From: Arion vulgaris
Lineage: Eukaryota; Mollusca; Gastropoda; Stylommatophora; Arionidae
DNA length: 64,000 bases
Assembly: GCA_020796225.1 (NCBI GenBank)
Contig: CM036753.1
Location: forward strand, 81,593,941 to 81,657,940
Direction: 5' to 3'
Part shown: positions 11,394 through 23,398 of the stretch, one piece after another
Numbering within the stretch: position 1 is the first letter of the stretch
Layout of the letters: the number at the start of each line of letters is the position of its first letter
Program-made: the position numbers and the translations under genes
Notes under the pieces: model-generated
What the model saw: the letters and a program-made list of their open reading frames with translations, nothing else
Told to the model about the DNA's origin: nothing
Databases searched by the model: none

Positions 11394-14300
11394 TTTTCCG
11401 TCTCCCTGTACGTGTATATAATATGTTTCTACATTTATTTTTCCGTCTCCCTGTACGTGTATATAATATGTTTCTACATTTATTTTTCCGTCTCCATGTA
11501 CGTGTATATAATATGTTTCTACATTTATTTTTCCGTCTCCATGTACGTGTATATAATATGTTTCTACATTTATTTTTCCGTCTCCCTGTACGTGTATATA
11601 ATATGTTTCTACATTTATTTTTCCGTCTCCCTGTACGTGTATATAATATGTTTCTACATTTATTTTTCCGTCTCCATGTACGTGTATATAATATGTTTCT
11701 ACATTTATTTTTCCGTCTCCATGTACGTGTATATAATATGTTTCTACATTTATTTTTCCGTCTCCCTGTACGTGTATATAATATGTTTCTACATTTATTT
11801 TTCCGTCTCCATGTACGTGTATATAATATGTTTCTACATTTATTTTTCCGTCTCCCTGTACGTGTATATAATATGTTTTTACATTTATTTTTCCTGTCTC
11901 CTGTACGTGTATATAATATGTTTCTACATTTATTTTTCCGTCTCCATGTACGTGTATATAATATGTTTTTACATTTATTTTTCCGTCTCCCTGTACGTGT
12001 ATATAATATGTTTCTACATTTATTTTTCCGTCTCCATGTACGTGTATATAATATGTTTCTACATTTATTTTTCCGTCTCCATGTACGTGTATATAATATG
12101 TTTCTACATTTATTTTTCCGTCTCCCTGTACGTGTATATAATATGTTTCTACATTTATTTTTCCGTCTCCATGTACGTGTATATAATATGTTTCTACATT
12201 TATTTTTCCGTCTCCATGTACGTGTATATAATATGTTTCTACATTTATTTTTCCGTCTCCATGTACGTGTATATAATATGTTTCTACATTTATTTTCCGT
12301 CTCCTGTACGTGTATATAATATGTTTCTACATTTATTTTTCCGTCTCCATGTACGTGTATATAATATGTTTCTACATTTATTTTTCCGTCTCCATGTACG
12401 TGTATATAATATGTTTCTACATTTATTTTTCCGTCTCCATGTACGTGTATATAATATGTTTCTACATTTATTTTTCCGTCTCCATGTACGTGTATATAAT
12501 ATGTTTCTACATTTATTTTTCCGTCTCCATGTACGTGTATATAATATGTTTCTACATTTATTTTTCCGTCTCCCTGTACGTGTATATAATATGTTTCTAC
12601 ATTTATTTTTCCGTCTCCATGTACGTGTATATAATATGTTTCTACATTTATTTTTCCGTCTCCCCGTACGTGTATATAATATGTTTCTACATTTATTTTC
12701 CGTCTCCCTGTACGTGTATATAATATGTTTCTACATTTATTTTTCCGTCTCCATGTACGTGTATATAATATGTTTTTACATTTATTTTTCCGTCTCCCTG
12801 TACGTGTATATAATATGTTTCTACATTTATTTTTCCGTCTCCATGTACGTGTATATAATATGTTTTACATTTATTTTTCCGTCTCCTGTACGTGTATATA
12901 ATATGTTTCTACATTTATTTTTCCGTCTCCATGTACGTGTATATAATATGTTTCTACATTTATTTTTCCGTCTCCCCGTACGTGTATATAATATGTTTCT
13001 ACATTTATTTTTCCGTCTCCATGTACGTGTATATAATATGTTTCTACATTTATTTTTCCGTCTCCATGTACGTGTATATAATATGTTTCTACATTTATTT
13101 TTCCGTCTCCATGTACGTGTATATAATATGTTTCTACATTTATTTTCCGTCTCCTGTACGTGTATATAATATGTTTCTACATTTATTTTTCCGTCTCCCT
13201 GTACGTGTATATAATATGTTTCTACATTTATTTTTCCGTCTCCATGTACGTGTATATAATATGTTTCTACATTTATTTTTCCGTCTCCCTGTACGTGTAT
13301 ATAATATGTTTCTACATTTATTTTTCCGTCTCCATGTACGTGTATATAATATGTTTCTACATTTATTTTTCCGTCTCCATGTACGTGTATATAATATGTT
13401 TCTACATTTATTTTTCCGTCTCCATGTACGTGTATATAATATGTTTCTACATTTATTTTTCCGTCTCCATGTACGTGTATATAATATGTTTTTACATTTA
13501 TTTTCCGTCTCCTGTACGTGTATATAATATGTTTCTACATTTATTTTTCCGTCTCCATGTACGTGTATATAATATGTTTCTACATTTATTTTTCCGTCTC
13601 CCTGTACGTGTATATAATATGTTTCTACATTTATTTTTCCGTCTCCCTGTACGTGTATATAATATGTTTCTACATTTATTTTTCCGTCTCCCTGTACGTG
13701 TATATAATATGTTTCTACATTTATTTTTCCGTCTCCATGTACGTGTATATAATATGTTTCTACATTTATTTTTCCGTCTCCATGTACGTGTATATAATAT
13801 GTTTCTACATTTATTTTTCCGTCTCCCTGTACGTGTATATAATATGTTTCTACATTTATTTTTTCCGTCTCCCTGTACGTGTATATAATATGTTTCTACA
13901 TTTATTTTTCCGTCTCCATGTACGTGTATATAATATGTTTCTACATTTATTTTTCCGTCTCCCTGTACGTGTATATAATATGTTTCTACATTTATTTTTC
14001 CGTCTCCCTGTACGTGTATGTAATATGTTTCTACATTTATTTTTCCGTCTCCCTGTACGTGTATATAATATGTTTCTACATTTATTTTTCCGTCTCCCTG
14101 TACGTGTATATAATATGTTTCTACATTTATTTTTCCGTCTCCATGTACGTGTATATAATATGTTTTACATTTATTTTTCCGTCTCCTGTACGTGTATATA
14201 ATATGTTTTTACATTTATTTTTCCGTCTCCCTGTACGTGTATATAATATGTTTCTACATTTATTTTTCCGTCTCCATGTACGTGTATATAATATGTTTTA

Positions 14301-15240
14301 CATTTATTTTTCCGTCTCCTGTACGTGTATATAATATGTTTTACATTTATTTTTCCGTCTCCCTGTACGTGTATATAATATGTTTTTACATTTATTTTTC
14401 CGTCTCCCTGTACGTGTATATAATATGTTTTTACATTTATTTTTCCGTCTCCCTGTACGTGTATATAATATGTTTCTACATTTATTTTTCCGTCTCCATG
14501 TACGTGTATATAATATGTTTCTACATTTATTTTTCCGTCTCCCCGTACGTGTATATAATATGTTTTTACATTTATTTTTCCGTCTCCCTGTACGTGTATA
14601 TAATATGTTTCTACATTTATTTTTCCGTCTCCATGTACGTGTATATAATATGTTTTACATTTATTTTTCCGTCTCCTGTACGTGTATATAATATGTTTCT
14701 ACATTTATTTTTCCGTCTCCATGTACGTGTATATAATATGTTTCTACATTTATTTTTCCGTCTCCATGTACGTGTATATAATATGTTTCTACATTTATTT
14801 TTCCGTCTCCCTGTACGTGTATATAATATGTTTCTACATTTATTTTTCCGTCTCCATGTACGTGTATATAATATGTTTCTACATTTATTTTTCCGTCTCC
14901 CTGTACGTGTATATAATATGTTTCTACATTTATTTTTCCGTCTCCATGTACGTGTATATAATATGTTTCTACATTTATTTTTCCGTCTCCATGTACGTGT
15001 ATATAATATGTTTCTACATTTATTTTTCCGTCTCCCTGTACGTGTATATAATATGTTTTTACATTTATTTTTCCGTCTCCCTGTACGTGTATATAATATG
15101 TTTCTACATTTATTTTTCCGTCTCCATGTACGTGTATATAATATGTTTCTACATTTATTTTTCCGTCTCCCTGTACGTGTATATAATATGTTTCTACATT
15201 TATTTTTCCGTCTCCATGTACGTGTATATAATATGTTTTA
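11394..15240. repeat. 45-bp minisatellite, about 85 copies
   Basis: The unit is CCGTCTCC(C/A)TGTACGTG, then TATATAATATGTTTCTACAT, then TTATTTTT. A C/A (rarely C to CC) toggle at one site marks two main types, and a T/C toggle sits in GTTTCTAC/GTTTTTAC. Units of 43-44 bp with the same two deletions recur (about 12291, 12694, 12863, 13142, 13498, 14161, 14294, 14652), so variant units have been copied in blocks. Because 45 is divisible by 3, the array is open for hundreds of codons in two plus frames as 15-residue repeats. Every shortened unit throws the frame, which argues against coding. Confidence 0.97.
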
Positions 15241-15333
15241 CATTTATTTTCGTTTTCCTGTGGCTACATTCAATATCCCTGTTTCTTTCTCTGACTATCC
15301 GTCTGTACTGTTGATCTCTCAATACTTGTTCGA

Positions 15334-15462
15334 AAGCTCCATATCGACCCCTTGTTAAACCACTCTTTGTGATTTGTATATAATCTGAGCCTAAGAGCTA
15401 TTGTACGTTGTTGTGTTAGTTATGAGCCTACAAGTAGGGCAGCACATCCAATTTCTACGACG
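15334..15462. repeat. dispersed repeat F, copy 1
   Basis: It runs from GCTCCATATCGACCCCTTGTT, through CACTCTTTGTGATTT and ATCTGAGCCTAAG, to GCAGCACATCCAATTTCT. The same order is found at 39130-39258 with about 80 percent identity by eye. No tRNA-like boxes are visible; the class is unknown. Confidence 0.7.
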
Positions 15463-16070
15463 CGGTTAACCAAAAACCAACCAATAACCAAACAATAACC
15501 ATACAATAGACACACCCACTTGTAGACACACACATCTACATAAACACAAACGCAGACAAACCAAATCGCAGACACACCCGAATGCAGTCACAAGCAAATG
15601 CAGGCAACAAATATCCATAGAACCAATTGTCATGCAAAGAACAGATCAACTCTTCAAACGTTGAACAGGACACAGTCGCTGGAGAAATCATACGTTCAAA
15701 GATCCTATAATTGGTCAGACAGAATTGCCCACTTGTCGACTGAGCCCAGAAAATGCAGAGCGCAACCTTTAAGATTGTCAACTCATCAGGGAAAAACGTA
15801 GAGAAACTACGGCATACCGAGATGGCGTATTTCTTATTCTGGGGGGATTGATGATTGCTCTGACGCTAATCAAACAGTTTATTTCAGCAGTTGTTGTTAA
15901 AATCGTATGACTGGTAGATGAACGATGATGAAGAAGGAGAAGATCACGCTATAGAATAACAGGAATGATCGGTTCTGAAGATTAAGTAACCTGGTTTTGA
16001 CATACATTGAAACGTCAATTGTATCACTTACGTAGAGGTTTTAGAAGTTCTTGAATCGTACAAGAACTGT
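15463..16070. other. unassigned spacer with AC-rich patch
   Basis: From 15470 to 15610 the plus strand is rich in CAAAC, ACACAC and GCAGACA words without a fixed period. The rest has no recognisable element. Short open frames here show no known motif. Confidence 0.5.
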
Positions 16071-16074
16071 CGTT

Positions 16075-16290
16075 ACTGTCTGCTTTTTAGAGCGATGTAG
16101 GATAGGTAGGACTTGAACCTGTGGAATTTAATGGTCGCATGGCTAGCGCAGTCGCCGTGAAACTGTTCAGGTTAGGATTTTTACTTTATACCCCGACAGA
16201 AAAAACAAACTCATTAACCTTACCGGGGATTGAACCTGGGTCTCCCAAATGGGAGTCCGCTCTCTAATCCATTCAGCTGGGCACTCCATT
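16075..16290 (-). mobile_element. SINE-D copy with tRNA-like head
   Basis: On the minus strand the head has an A-box-like CAGCTGAATGG and a B box GGTTCAATCCC about 35 nt apart (plus-strand positions 16275 to 16225). The body then matches the SINE-D copies at 1-150 and 28402-28612: the TAAGGT segment, the TTCTGTCGGGGTATAAAG segment, the CCTAACCTGAACAG segment and a GACCATTAAATTCCACAGG-like segment. The head end is expanded into tandem copies to the right. Confidence 0.8.
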
Positions 16291-16525
16291 CCCAAATGGG
16301 AGTCAGCTCTCTAATCCATTCAGCTGGGCACTCCACTCCCAACTGGGACTCCGCTCTCTAATCCATTCAGCTGGACACTCTACTCCCAAATGGGAGTCTG
16401 CTCTCTAATCCATTCAGCTGGGCACTCCACTCCCAAATGGGAGTCCGCTCTCTAATCCATTCAGCTGGACATTCTACTCCCAAATGGGAGTCTGCTCTCT
16501 AATCCATTCAGCTGGGCACTCCACG
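16244..16525. repeat. 47-bp tandem array made from a SINE-D tRNA-like head, 6 copies
   Basis: The unit is TCCCAAATGGGAGTCCGCTC, then TCTAATCCATTCAGCTGGGC, then ACTCCAC. Anchor words recur exactly 47 bp apart (GCTCTCTAATCC at 16259, 16306 and onward). On the minus strand each unit covers the tRNA-like acceptor/D-arm/anticodon region including the A-box-like CAGCTGAATGG, but not the B box, which exists only once at the left edge. The palindrome TCCCAAATGGGA in each unit is the anticodon-arm-like stem. Confidence 0.92.
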
Positions 16526-16967
16526 TCTGGTATGGAATCGTATTTTTTATCAAATGTGAAACGATCCAAATTTTAATTATTATAGTTTTTGTCTTGTGTT
16601 CAAAATTGATTGAATTCCGAATATCAATTGGCATTATCACTTGTGTATCTATTCATCTTGCAGCGGATGGTATACACTAAAATAGAAGGCATTTGCTCTA
16701 AGTTGAAGATTTAATCATTTTTCATGCTTTAAGATTATTTCTAATGACTCAACCCGTAACGTTGTCATAGTATTATGTACGTTTAATTATGTGTGTGAAG
16801 TTATATAATAATCCTCATTAGATATTTTATTTCTAATAAATAAACTCTGGTTTATTGTTTTTATCACAATGCTAAAGAATATCCACGATATATGATCAAA
16901 TATACGTTTGTAAGTTCAATAAAGTAAATGTATGGACAAAATTTGCGGACACGACAACCTTGGCTAA
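16526..16967. other. unassigned AT-rich spacer
   Basis: Nothing recognisable on either strand. Confidence 0.6.
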
Positions 16968-17140
16968 TAGTAGTTAGTTAGTTAGTTTGTTCCTTTCGTG
17001 CCAAAGGCGGCACATAGGGCAGAGGTTTTAGATCTCCATGTGATACGGTTCTTTGCTAGCAGTTGGAGATCTTGTATGGTTTCTTGTTGGATGGTTCTTC
17101 GAAGAGTGGTCTTTGGTCTTCCACGTTTTCTTTTCCCAAT
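16968..17140 (-). pseudogene. LINE C-terminus with short-repeat tail
   Basis: The minus frame reads GKRKRGRPKTTLRRTIQQE, continues with a DLQLLAKNRITWRS segment and ends SALCAAFGTKGTN plus a stop at 16982. GKRKRGRPKTTWRRT followed by LAKDR..WR..V.ALC is the usual end of RTE-like and related LINE polyproteins. The stop is followed on the minus strand by (ACTA)n at 16968-16987, a typical short-repeat LINE 3' tail. Upstream of the motif the frame degenerates, so this is a 5'-truncated, inactive copy. Confidence 0.7.
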
Positions 17141-17772
17141 GGCTAATAGAGTCACTGAAATAAGGATTAAAGTGATGGAGACCCAATCCTGTATCACCCC
17201 CTTAAGGAAACATTTCTAGATCAATCGCCGCCTTGTTTCGTAAATATTCTTGCTTCTGTTGGTAAATGTTAACGAAATTGGAGGGGACTCCAAATGAAAT
17301 ATAGTCTGCGACAATAACCAGAAAGAAATAGTGAGGCTGAGACGTTTAAATAAGACGAGATTTGCAATAATAGTCTGGAGACTTAATGAGGATACGGGAG
17401 AGAACACGAAATGACGGTTAGCCACAAAGACAGACAATTAGAACGGCTAAACAAACATATAAAAGACTAGGCAGGATGAAATATCAAGGATATATGAAGA
17501 AATAATGAACAGTTGAATTGATTTTAGATATCTCTGTTGGTTCTAGAATAGATATATAAAATCTGTACAAAATCGGACATTGGTAGAAATCTTATATTGT
17601 AGAAATCATTGAATCTCACTTTATCATTCCTTATTCTGTCCATTGAACAAACATTAATAGATAATTTTCTACAAGATTTCAATTTCTCGGTAGAGGCATG
17701 AAATCTGTGTAATACAAATAAATGAATTATTCTTATATCTCATAGCAAGAAAACAGAATGTCAAACAGATAC

Positions 17773-17833
<61 letters not shown>

Positions 17834-18029
17834 GTCCAACAATATATATATCCAACGATATTCATGAGCACATTGACTTCGATCCGGTTGCTAGATCCGG
17901 TTGCTATTTAGAATGGTTTTATGTGTGAATATGACAACGTTATCTACTTAACTACTTGCTTAAAAATAAAATAATTCAGCAGCGCTATGTTCCCATTTCT
18001 TAGAATACTTTGGAGGATTTTATAGAGCA
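17141..18029. other. unassigned spacer with (TA)n
   Basis: It contains a (TA)n microsatellite at about 17775-17831 and otherwise no recognisable element. Confidence 0.6.
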
Positions 18030-18200
18030 GAGAAATGATGGCCACTTTCCAGGAGCAGCCTCCACACATGTGCAGGTCATCGGTTTTTTCTTCTTCCCAA
18101 CAGAAAATAACTTTTGACCTTACGCGGGAGTCGAACCTGGTATCTTTCCGTCAGCAAACTAGAACCACATTAAACCCTTCCTACCACCTCTCTTTCTCCA
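18030..18200 (-). mobile_element. tRNA-headed SINE relic, SINE-D-like
   Basis: On the minus strand a perfect B box GGTTCGACTCC (18130-18142 region) is followed by GCGTAAGGTCAAAAGTTATT and then TTCTGTTGGGAAG. That order parallels SINE-D (B box, TAAGGT-AA, TTCTGTCGGGG). The A box is poorly preserved and the distal body differs, so this is a divergent subfamily or a related family. Confidence 0.45.
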
Positions 18201-18380
18201 CCATTTTTAAACGTTGCAAAAAGGTTTACATAGGTCAAACTTGTAAACAGTTTATTAACCGTCTTGGCCAACATTGACATAATATTTGCATACGCTCCGT
18301 GATCAGTATAGCTTCTCATCTATAGACATATATGTTTACATAGTTAACCGTCTGTTGTAACACGGTCAACTATATGTGAA

Positions 18381-18432
18381 CCTACGATGTTATATGTGAA
18401 CCTACGATGTTATATGTGAACCTACGATGGCC
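18381..18432. repeat. 20-bp tandem repeat, about 3 copies
   Basis: GTGAACCTACGATGTTATAT repeats with a 20-bp period; the last copy turns into unique sequence after GATGG. Confidence 0.8.
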
Positions 18433-18545
18433 GCGGTTGTAACATCCATTTTTTATGTTGTTAATTTTCCTAGAGGAAAAAAGTGACAGTGAACTGAAAG
18501 CTGCAAATCAAATATAAATTTGAAGCTACTAACGTTATAGAAATA

Positions 18546-18788
18546 AAAATCGTGGCACATCATTTACAGGACATAGCCATCAACCACAGTAAACGAGTCG
18601 TTGATTTGCTTTACACCACTTATACGTTTAGTAGTTTGTCATTGCTTTTTGAACGGTGAGATCTATTTTTACGTTTCGTAAAATCCCACGAAACCAATTT
18701 GCTTCAAACTGCCTGCGCGAAGTTTGAACCAGGTACGCTTGGCTAGTGATCGAGCTCACTGTCGCTTAAGCTATATACGGTCACACAA
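18546..18788 (-). mobile_element. SINE-C copy
   Basis: Minus-strand head: A-box-like TATAGCTTAAGCG, conserved GTGAGCTCGATCAC, and B-box-like GGTTCAAACTT. The body shares GAAGCAAATT, a TTACGTTTCG-like segment, GACAAACTACTAAACGTATA, and the GGTTGATGGCTATGTCCTGT end with the copies at 27531, 43366 and 52149. Full-length but old. Confidence 0.8.
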
Positions 18789-19600
18789 CGTTATAGAAGG
18801 CGAATTAAAGGATATAGTTTACCATAGTCTTACTTTCCGTTATGATTCAGTTTTAATAGTGTAACTTCTACTCGTGAAATCTTTGGTAGCAACTTCCATA
18901 CATTCTTTTCCTGGCAATCATGTACTCCACTATTTCCTCTTTCTCTTATCCTTCTTTGTTTTTTGCTGTTAGGCATAGCACGTTTACCTGAAGATCGGTT
19001 TCCGAGATAGTACACGCTCCTTCGCTTCATATGCTATAATATTGTGGAGTATTAAGATGTGTAACTCCATCACTGCATCTTTTTTTTTTGTTTACTGATT
19101 CCTCTTGATGATTCCATCTTCAGATTGTACGCTCTTGAAAATGATGTAGTCAGGTTCGTTCTCCCCAAGTGGCCAAACCATTTGAGTCTCACTTTTTTTC
19201 TTGAATCTAACACCAGGTGTTGTTCTGTTAAATGTTGAATGTCTCATAGGATCTCGTCTTGGTTTATTTACCGTTATCCTCAAGCATCTCATTTCACATG
19301 TGGTAATTTCTCCTTCTTGTCAGTGCCCGAGTTTGGCACTGGTAGGTACACTATTTGATGATGTAGGAAAAAAGGGTTATTTTCTGGGAACAAGATGTCG
19401 CGTAATTCAACCTAAAAGCTTATAATTTAGTTATGTCAAAAAGTCGATGTGGTAGTAACTTTGATGAGTGAATTGTCGCGTACTAATGGTAACATAACGA
19501 AGTAGATATATAATAGGTCAAACAAATTAGAGATGTTTGGGAATAAGTGAACCTAGAACTTGGGAATGTAATACGGCATAATTGGTTAGTAGAAAGTGAG
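18789..19600. other. unassigned spacer
   Basis: Short overlapping open frames on both strands carry no motif I recognise. No tandem repeat seen. Confidence 0.5.
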
Positions 19601-19688
19601 TGTACACAGACAAACACAAACATAGCAAAGGAGATTACAATCTCGATGTTGAAGGAATGAATTTGAAGACAAGTTGATGACATCAGCA
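19600..19688 (-). mobile_element. LINE 3' UTR segment
   Basis: The segment GGATTACAATC-like through TGAATTTGAAGACAAGTT (plus strand 19640-19676) is repeated at about 20710-20750. Here it lies just downstream, on the minus strand, of a LINE stop codon. It is therefore probably that LINE's 3' untranslated end. Confidence 0.45.
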
Positions 19689-19880
19689 TCAGGTGCCGTG
19701 CAGGCTGCTGGCGTAGGCGATCACGGATCTCCACAAATCTCTGTCGTTGGTGTTTGCTATCAACTCAGATGTTGACGCTCTACCGGGCCATGAAGTCAGG
19801 CTATCCAAAATCTGTCTTCCTCTGTCTCGTCTACCCTCGATTTTACCAGTTGTCACAATGTGTTCTAAACTCTCTTCTTT
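19689..19880 (-). pseudogene. LINE polyprotein C-terminus, open to its stop
   Basis: This minus-strand frame has no ATG but stays open from about 19880 to the TGA at 19689-19691. It reads ESLEHIVTTGKIEGRRDRGRQ, then ILDSLTSWPGRAS, then NTNDRDLWRSVIAYASSLHG. The order V-TGKIEG-R-RGRQ, a D-L..W block, and then NDRDLWR..I is the characteristic end of a group of non-LTR polyproteins. No RT core is present upstream, so the copy is 5'-truncated or decayed. The clean open frame suggests it is younger than most relics here. Confidence 0.7.
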
Positions 19881-20180
19881 TGCGAATGTCTTTTTCTACT
19901 TGGATGCATACTGTGTTTTCATTGAACATTACCAAACAGATATCTGTACATGTCTTTATTTCCTACTCTATAAAATGAATTCTAGATTTGTGTTATGATA
20001 TTAGCACGAATGTAAGATATCTGTCACATGTCAAACAATTTCTTTAAAATTTCTTTACTAACATTTGTTGTACAAAATAAAGAAATATAAAACGTCAAAT
20101 TATAAAAGTAATAAATATTATCTTCTTTGTTAACGATTATCTTCTTTGTTAATGAAAGAAAGTTGGCACAGAACCTTGCT
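19881..20180. other. unassigned AT-rich spacer
   Basis: Possibly the decayed upstream part of the LINE on the minus strand, but no motif confirms it. A short local duplication (ATTATCTTCTTTGTTAA) occurs at about 20118-20152. Confidence 0.4.
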
Positions 20181-20184
20181 TGAA

Positions 20185-20360
20185 TTACATTGAGAAACAA
20201 AGAATGAAATGGTTCAGGTCACTTAATAAGAATGCAACAAAACTTCACAATCTACAGAGTCTTCTATAACAGAACATCAGGAAAGAAGGCGAGAGGAAGA
20301 CCACGAAAATAGATGATTAGATGGCATAGCAGAATCCTGTCAAAAAACAAAAATAATAAT
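20185..20360 (+). pseudogene. LINE C-terminus relic
   Basis: Plus frames read QRMKWFRSLNKN, then after a frameshift YRVFYNRTSGKKARGRPRK, a stop, and IRWHSRILSKN. (R)MKWFGHL-R followed by SGKKARGRPRK-W is the familiar LINE tail pattern. Stops and a frameshift show it is dead. Confidence 0.5.
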
Positions 20361-20589
20361 CACCCACACCACCAGAACAGCGCAAGACAAAAACAGCAAA
20401 ACCACAACACTGGGCAACAAACCGGTAACAGTGTAACGACAAAAGAAGACATTGACGATTTTGTTTTGTTTCAGTCAATCGAGTAATCGGATTTTATTTT
20501 TGGAATTCAACGTAAAACAGACGTGATTACGATGTATTTACGGTGTAAAACTATCACTATTTTCAATTATAATTACTTGTTCAAAATTT

Positions 20590-20760
20590 ACACACATACA
20601 CAACCCCCACCCACACTAGCACGCACGCACACACACAATCACACACACGCAAACACACACACATACGCTGACACATACACAAACACATACATACACTTTT
20701 AGCAATAAGGATTACAATCACTCTGCTAAAAAAATGCATTTGAAGACAAGTTAAAAATAC
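20590..20760. repeat. CA-rich microsatellite next to a second LINE-tail segment
   Basis: An imperfect (CA)n run at 20590-20697 abuts the segment GGATTACAATC...TTTGAAGACAAGTT, which also occurs at 19640-19676. On the minus strand this reads as a 3' UTR segment running into (TG)n. Confidence 0.55.
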
Positions 20761-22391
20761 ATAAATGTCCACATCACAGCAACATACACTTAAAAAAAAT
20801 TAAAACTAGGTCAGCTGCAAATAATTCGCAGCAAATACCATTAAGCAAAATAAATAAAAGGTCAATTTAAAAATAACAGTCGTTGGTTGTTTTATCTGTA
20901 ACAAAAACAAAACAAAATTGTAACGTACTCTAGCGAATGTCTTTTGCCCTCTTGTATTCATATACATTTGCTTGATGTTACCAGTAGAATTTATGTTCTA
21001 TTTTTCTGAAATTGCTGTCGCTAGACAACCTCGTACAGTTTCATTACAAGCAAGTAAACAGATTTAAAAACTTGAAATAGCAATAAAAAATACAAAAACT
21101 AAAATAGAATAAACAAAATTGAATAAAAATAAACATATATATTTAGTTGCCTCTGTGAATTCAAGCGTAATCATTGCAACTCTGAATTTTGTCGTGAAGG
21201 TTTCCTTTCGTTATCACCAGCGTCCCTGGTCCTTTTGAAAGTGCATACGACTTCAGAGGTACTTGAAATTTAGATCGCCCAAGTTTAGCTGAAATCGGAT
21301 GCATGTATCCTAAACATGTAGTAGTCTATGCGTTTAGGGCCTACCAACCAAGGGAACGTATACACGTTCTTGGCAAGATCAAGCATATCACAAAGAGTGA
21401 TTAAAATTGGACGTAAAGAACGAACGCAAAGAAGAAGAAGAAGATTCCCCCAAGTAAAGAAACATGGTTTCCTGTGGTCTAACCACGTACAGTGTGCACA
21501 ATGAGTATTTTTAGTCGAAGCTTGTCTTGAACTACGAAATTTTCATGGCATGTGGGCACTAGCACATCGTGTTCTCAGCTCAACTATCGGTGACCCCAAC
21601 CTAAATATTATCCAAAGTTATTCAGACAGTTTAATACGAGATTATTTTATATGATCAACCATGCTGGGAAAAATCTATTATACAGACCAATCAGACAATA
21701 TGTGTAATTGTTTACAATATGGATATATATTAGATGGGTTAGCTTCATTCATGTGTCCCATCAGACACAAGACAGTTGTGGTTTAAATCAGAGCCAACTA
21801 TAGACTTATGGGTCTGCGGACTCAGGTAAAAATTAAGGAAATTAGACCACAACCAGTCACGTGATCTCGCTTTCCAGTATTGTTGTATATAGACAAATTT
21901 ATTTTAAATCAACAAAAAATGATAAATCAAAGTTATATTATCCAACAAGTTAAGTTTAACAATAAGGAATATCCCATATTATGAATATATTTCACCAAAA
22001 AATAACTATAGACTCACAGAATTGAGTGAAATTGCAAAAAAGCTTGCAGTGTTCTATCAAACATTTATTAATTCCAGCCCCTCCCCGACTGAATCTAGAT
22101 CAGGGGTTTTCTCGTTAGTTGTCAGGCCTGGTTATTTAGAGTTGGCTGTGGTTAAATCCTACAATCGACTTTCCACTCTATGTGGAAAGGAATTTGCCCT
22201 TCTACCTCCTGCACACTAGGGCCTAGAAATGTGAAGGGACTTCAAACCCTAAGGTCTGAAAAGACTATGGGAAATTATATATATATATGTGTGTTATGTT
22301 ATGCAATCGAGTGTGGTCACATACGTGCCCGTCCTCCCCTGCAGCAGACATACCAACAACCACCGTGAACTTGAGATGATTCATACATACT

Positions 22392-22448
<57 letters not shown>
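20761..22448. other. unassigned spacer
   Basis: It contains a (GAA)n run near 21429-21446 that could be another LINE 3' end, a block at 21195-21235 resembling one at 52930-52968 (TTTC(G/A)TTATCACCA), and a (TA)n tract at 22395-22449. No coding region can be supported. Confidence 0.5.
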
Positions 22449-22453
<5 letters not shown>

Positions 22454-22691
22454 CGAAGGACCGGGTTTCATTGCACCGGTTTTACCCCATATGGCTCGGT
22501 CCTCTCCGCAGAAATGGCACGCCACCTGCCGAGAGTATTGCACAAAGCACGAACTCCGTGGCTCCGGCAACAATCCTAGGGGTCTCTGGAAAAAACTGCA
22601 CTCGTAAACAGAAGGCCGCGGTCCGGATTCGAACCCACGACCTTCGACTCGCAAAGGCAAAGAGCTTAACCACTCAGCCACAGAGACCCCC
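22449..22691 (-). mobile_element. SINE-A copy 1, well preserved tRNA-like head
   Basis: The minus strand begins GGGTCTCTGTGGCTGAGTGG (perfect A box TGGCTGAGTGG) and has a perfect B box GGTTCGAATCC 33 nt further on. The body carries CACGAACTCC-type segments in the order shared by seven copies in the window and ends CCTTCGGCTTT before (TA)n. It is one of the best-preserved copies. Open frames through it on both strands are artefacts. Confidence 0.93.
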
Positions 22692-23388
22692 AAATATATA
22701 TGTATTTCAGGTTTACATATCATACCATGATCCATCTCCACATCGACAGTTAGTTATAATGATTCGATAACATTTGATCTTCTTAGACACTTTCTACATT
22801 CTTACAAACTATTATTTGTTCACTTCCTAACATTCCTTTCATTCTAAAGTTGTCCCAGTTTGCCGTTTACATTCAATATTTCCCAATAGTAAGATATGGC
22901 TATACAAAAACTATTTCATGTACTGTGTGGACGTCCACACAAAAATTACACATCAGACTTACGCATGCTGTGTAGTAGTTTAACAATGTGACAACCAATG
23001 GTCTATATTCTTTATATTTTCTCACTCCAATCCGTTTTGTTATCATCATCATGTTTAGTAATTACATCCAAGGTTATCTGTAATAAATTTCCATCAAATT
23101 ATGTTACTTGTCTTTATTGTAAACTCTGACAAGCTGCTAACTAACTGCCCACTTTTTCATATATATATACTTGTCAATTATAATGTTGTATTTTCCATGA
23201 TCTTTTACCTTCAACTGTTCACTGGGAAATTTGTCTTCAACAATGTTTTATACTTGTTAATGTTACCACAATAAGTATTTGTCTATTTGTTATTCTTTTT
23301 GAGTAGTTCTCCTTTCACTACTATTTTCAACAGCACTTCTTTATTAGCTCTTCTATGCTTTCATGATGTTAGTTATAACACTTATTTA
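22692..23388. other. unassigned spacer
   Basis: AT-rich; nothing recognised. Confidence 0.6.
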
Positions 23389-23398
23389 TATCCACATT

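Noticed and set aside
1339..15240. CRISPR array
   Set aside because: The repeats are directly adjacent with no unique spacers, and the context is eukaryotic. These are minisatellites.
11216..15358. Open frames of up to 585 codons with 15-residue repeats
   Set aside because: They are translations of the 45-bp minisatellite. Frame changes coincide with shortened units, several frames are open at once, and no start or splice context or known repeat protein supports coding.
22391..22770. Proteins of 63-116 residues on both strands
   Set aside because: They translate SINE-A copy 1 and the neighbouring (TA)n tract.
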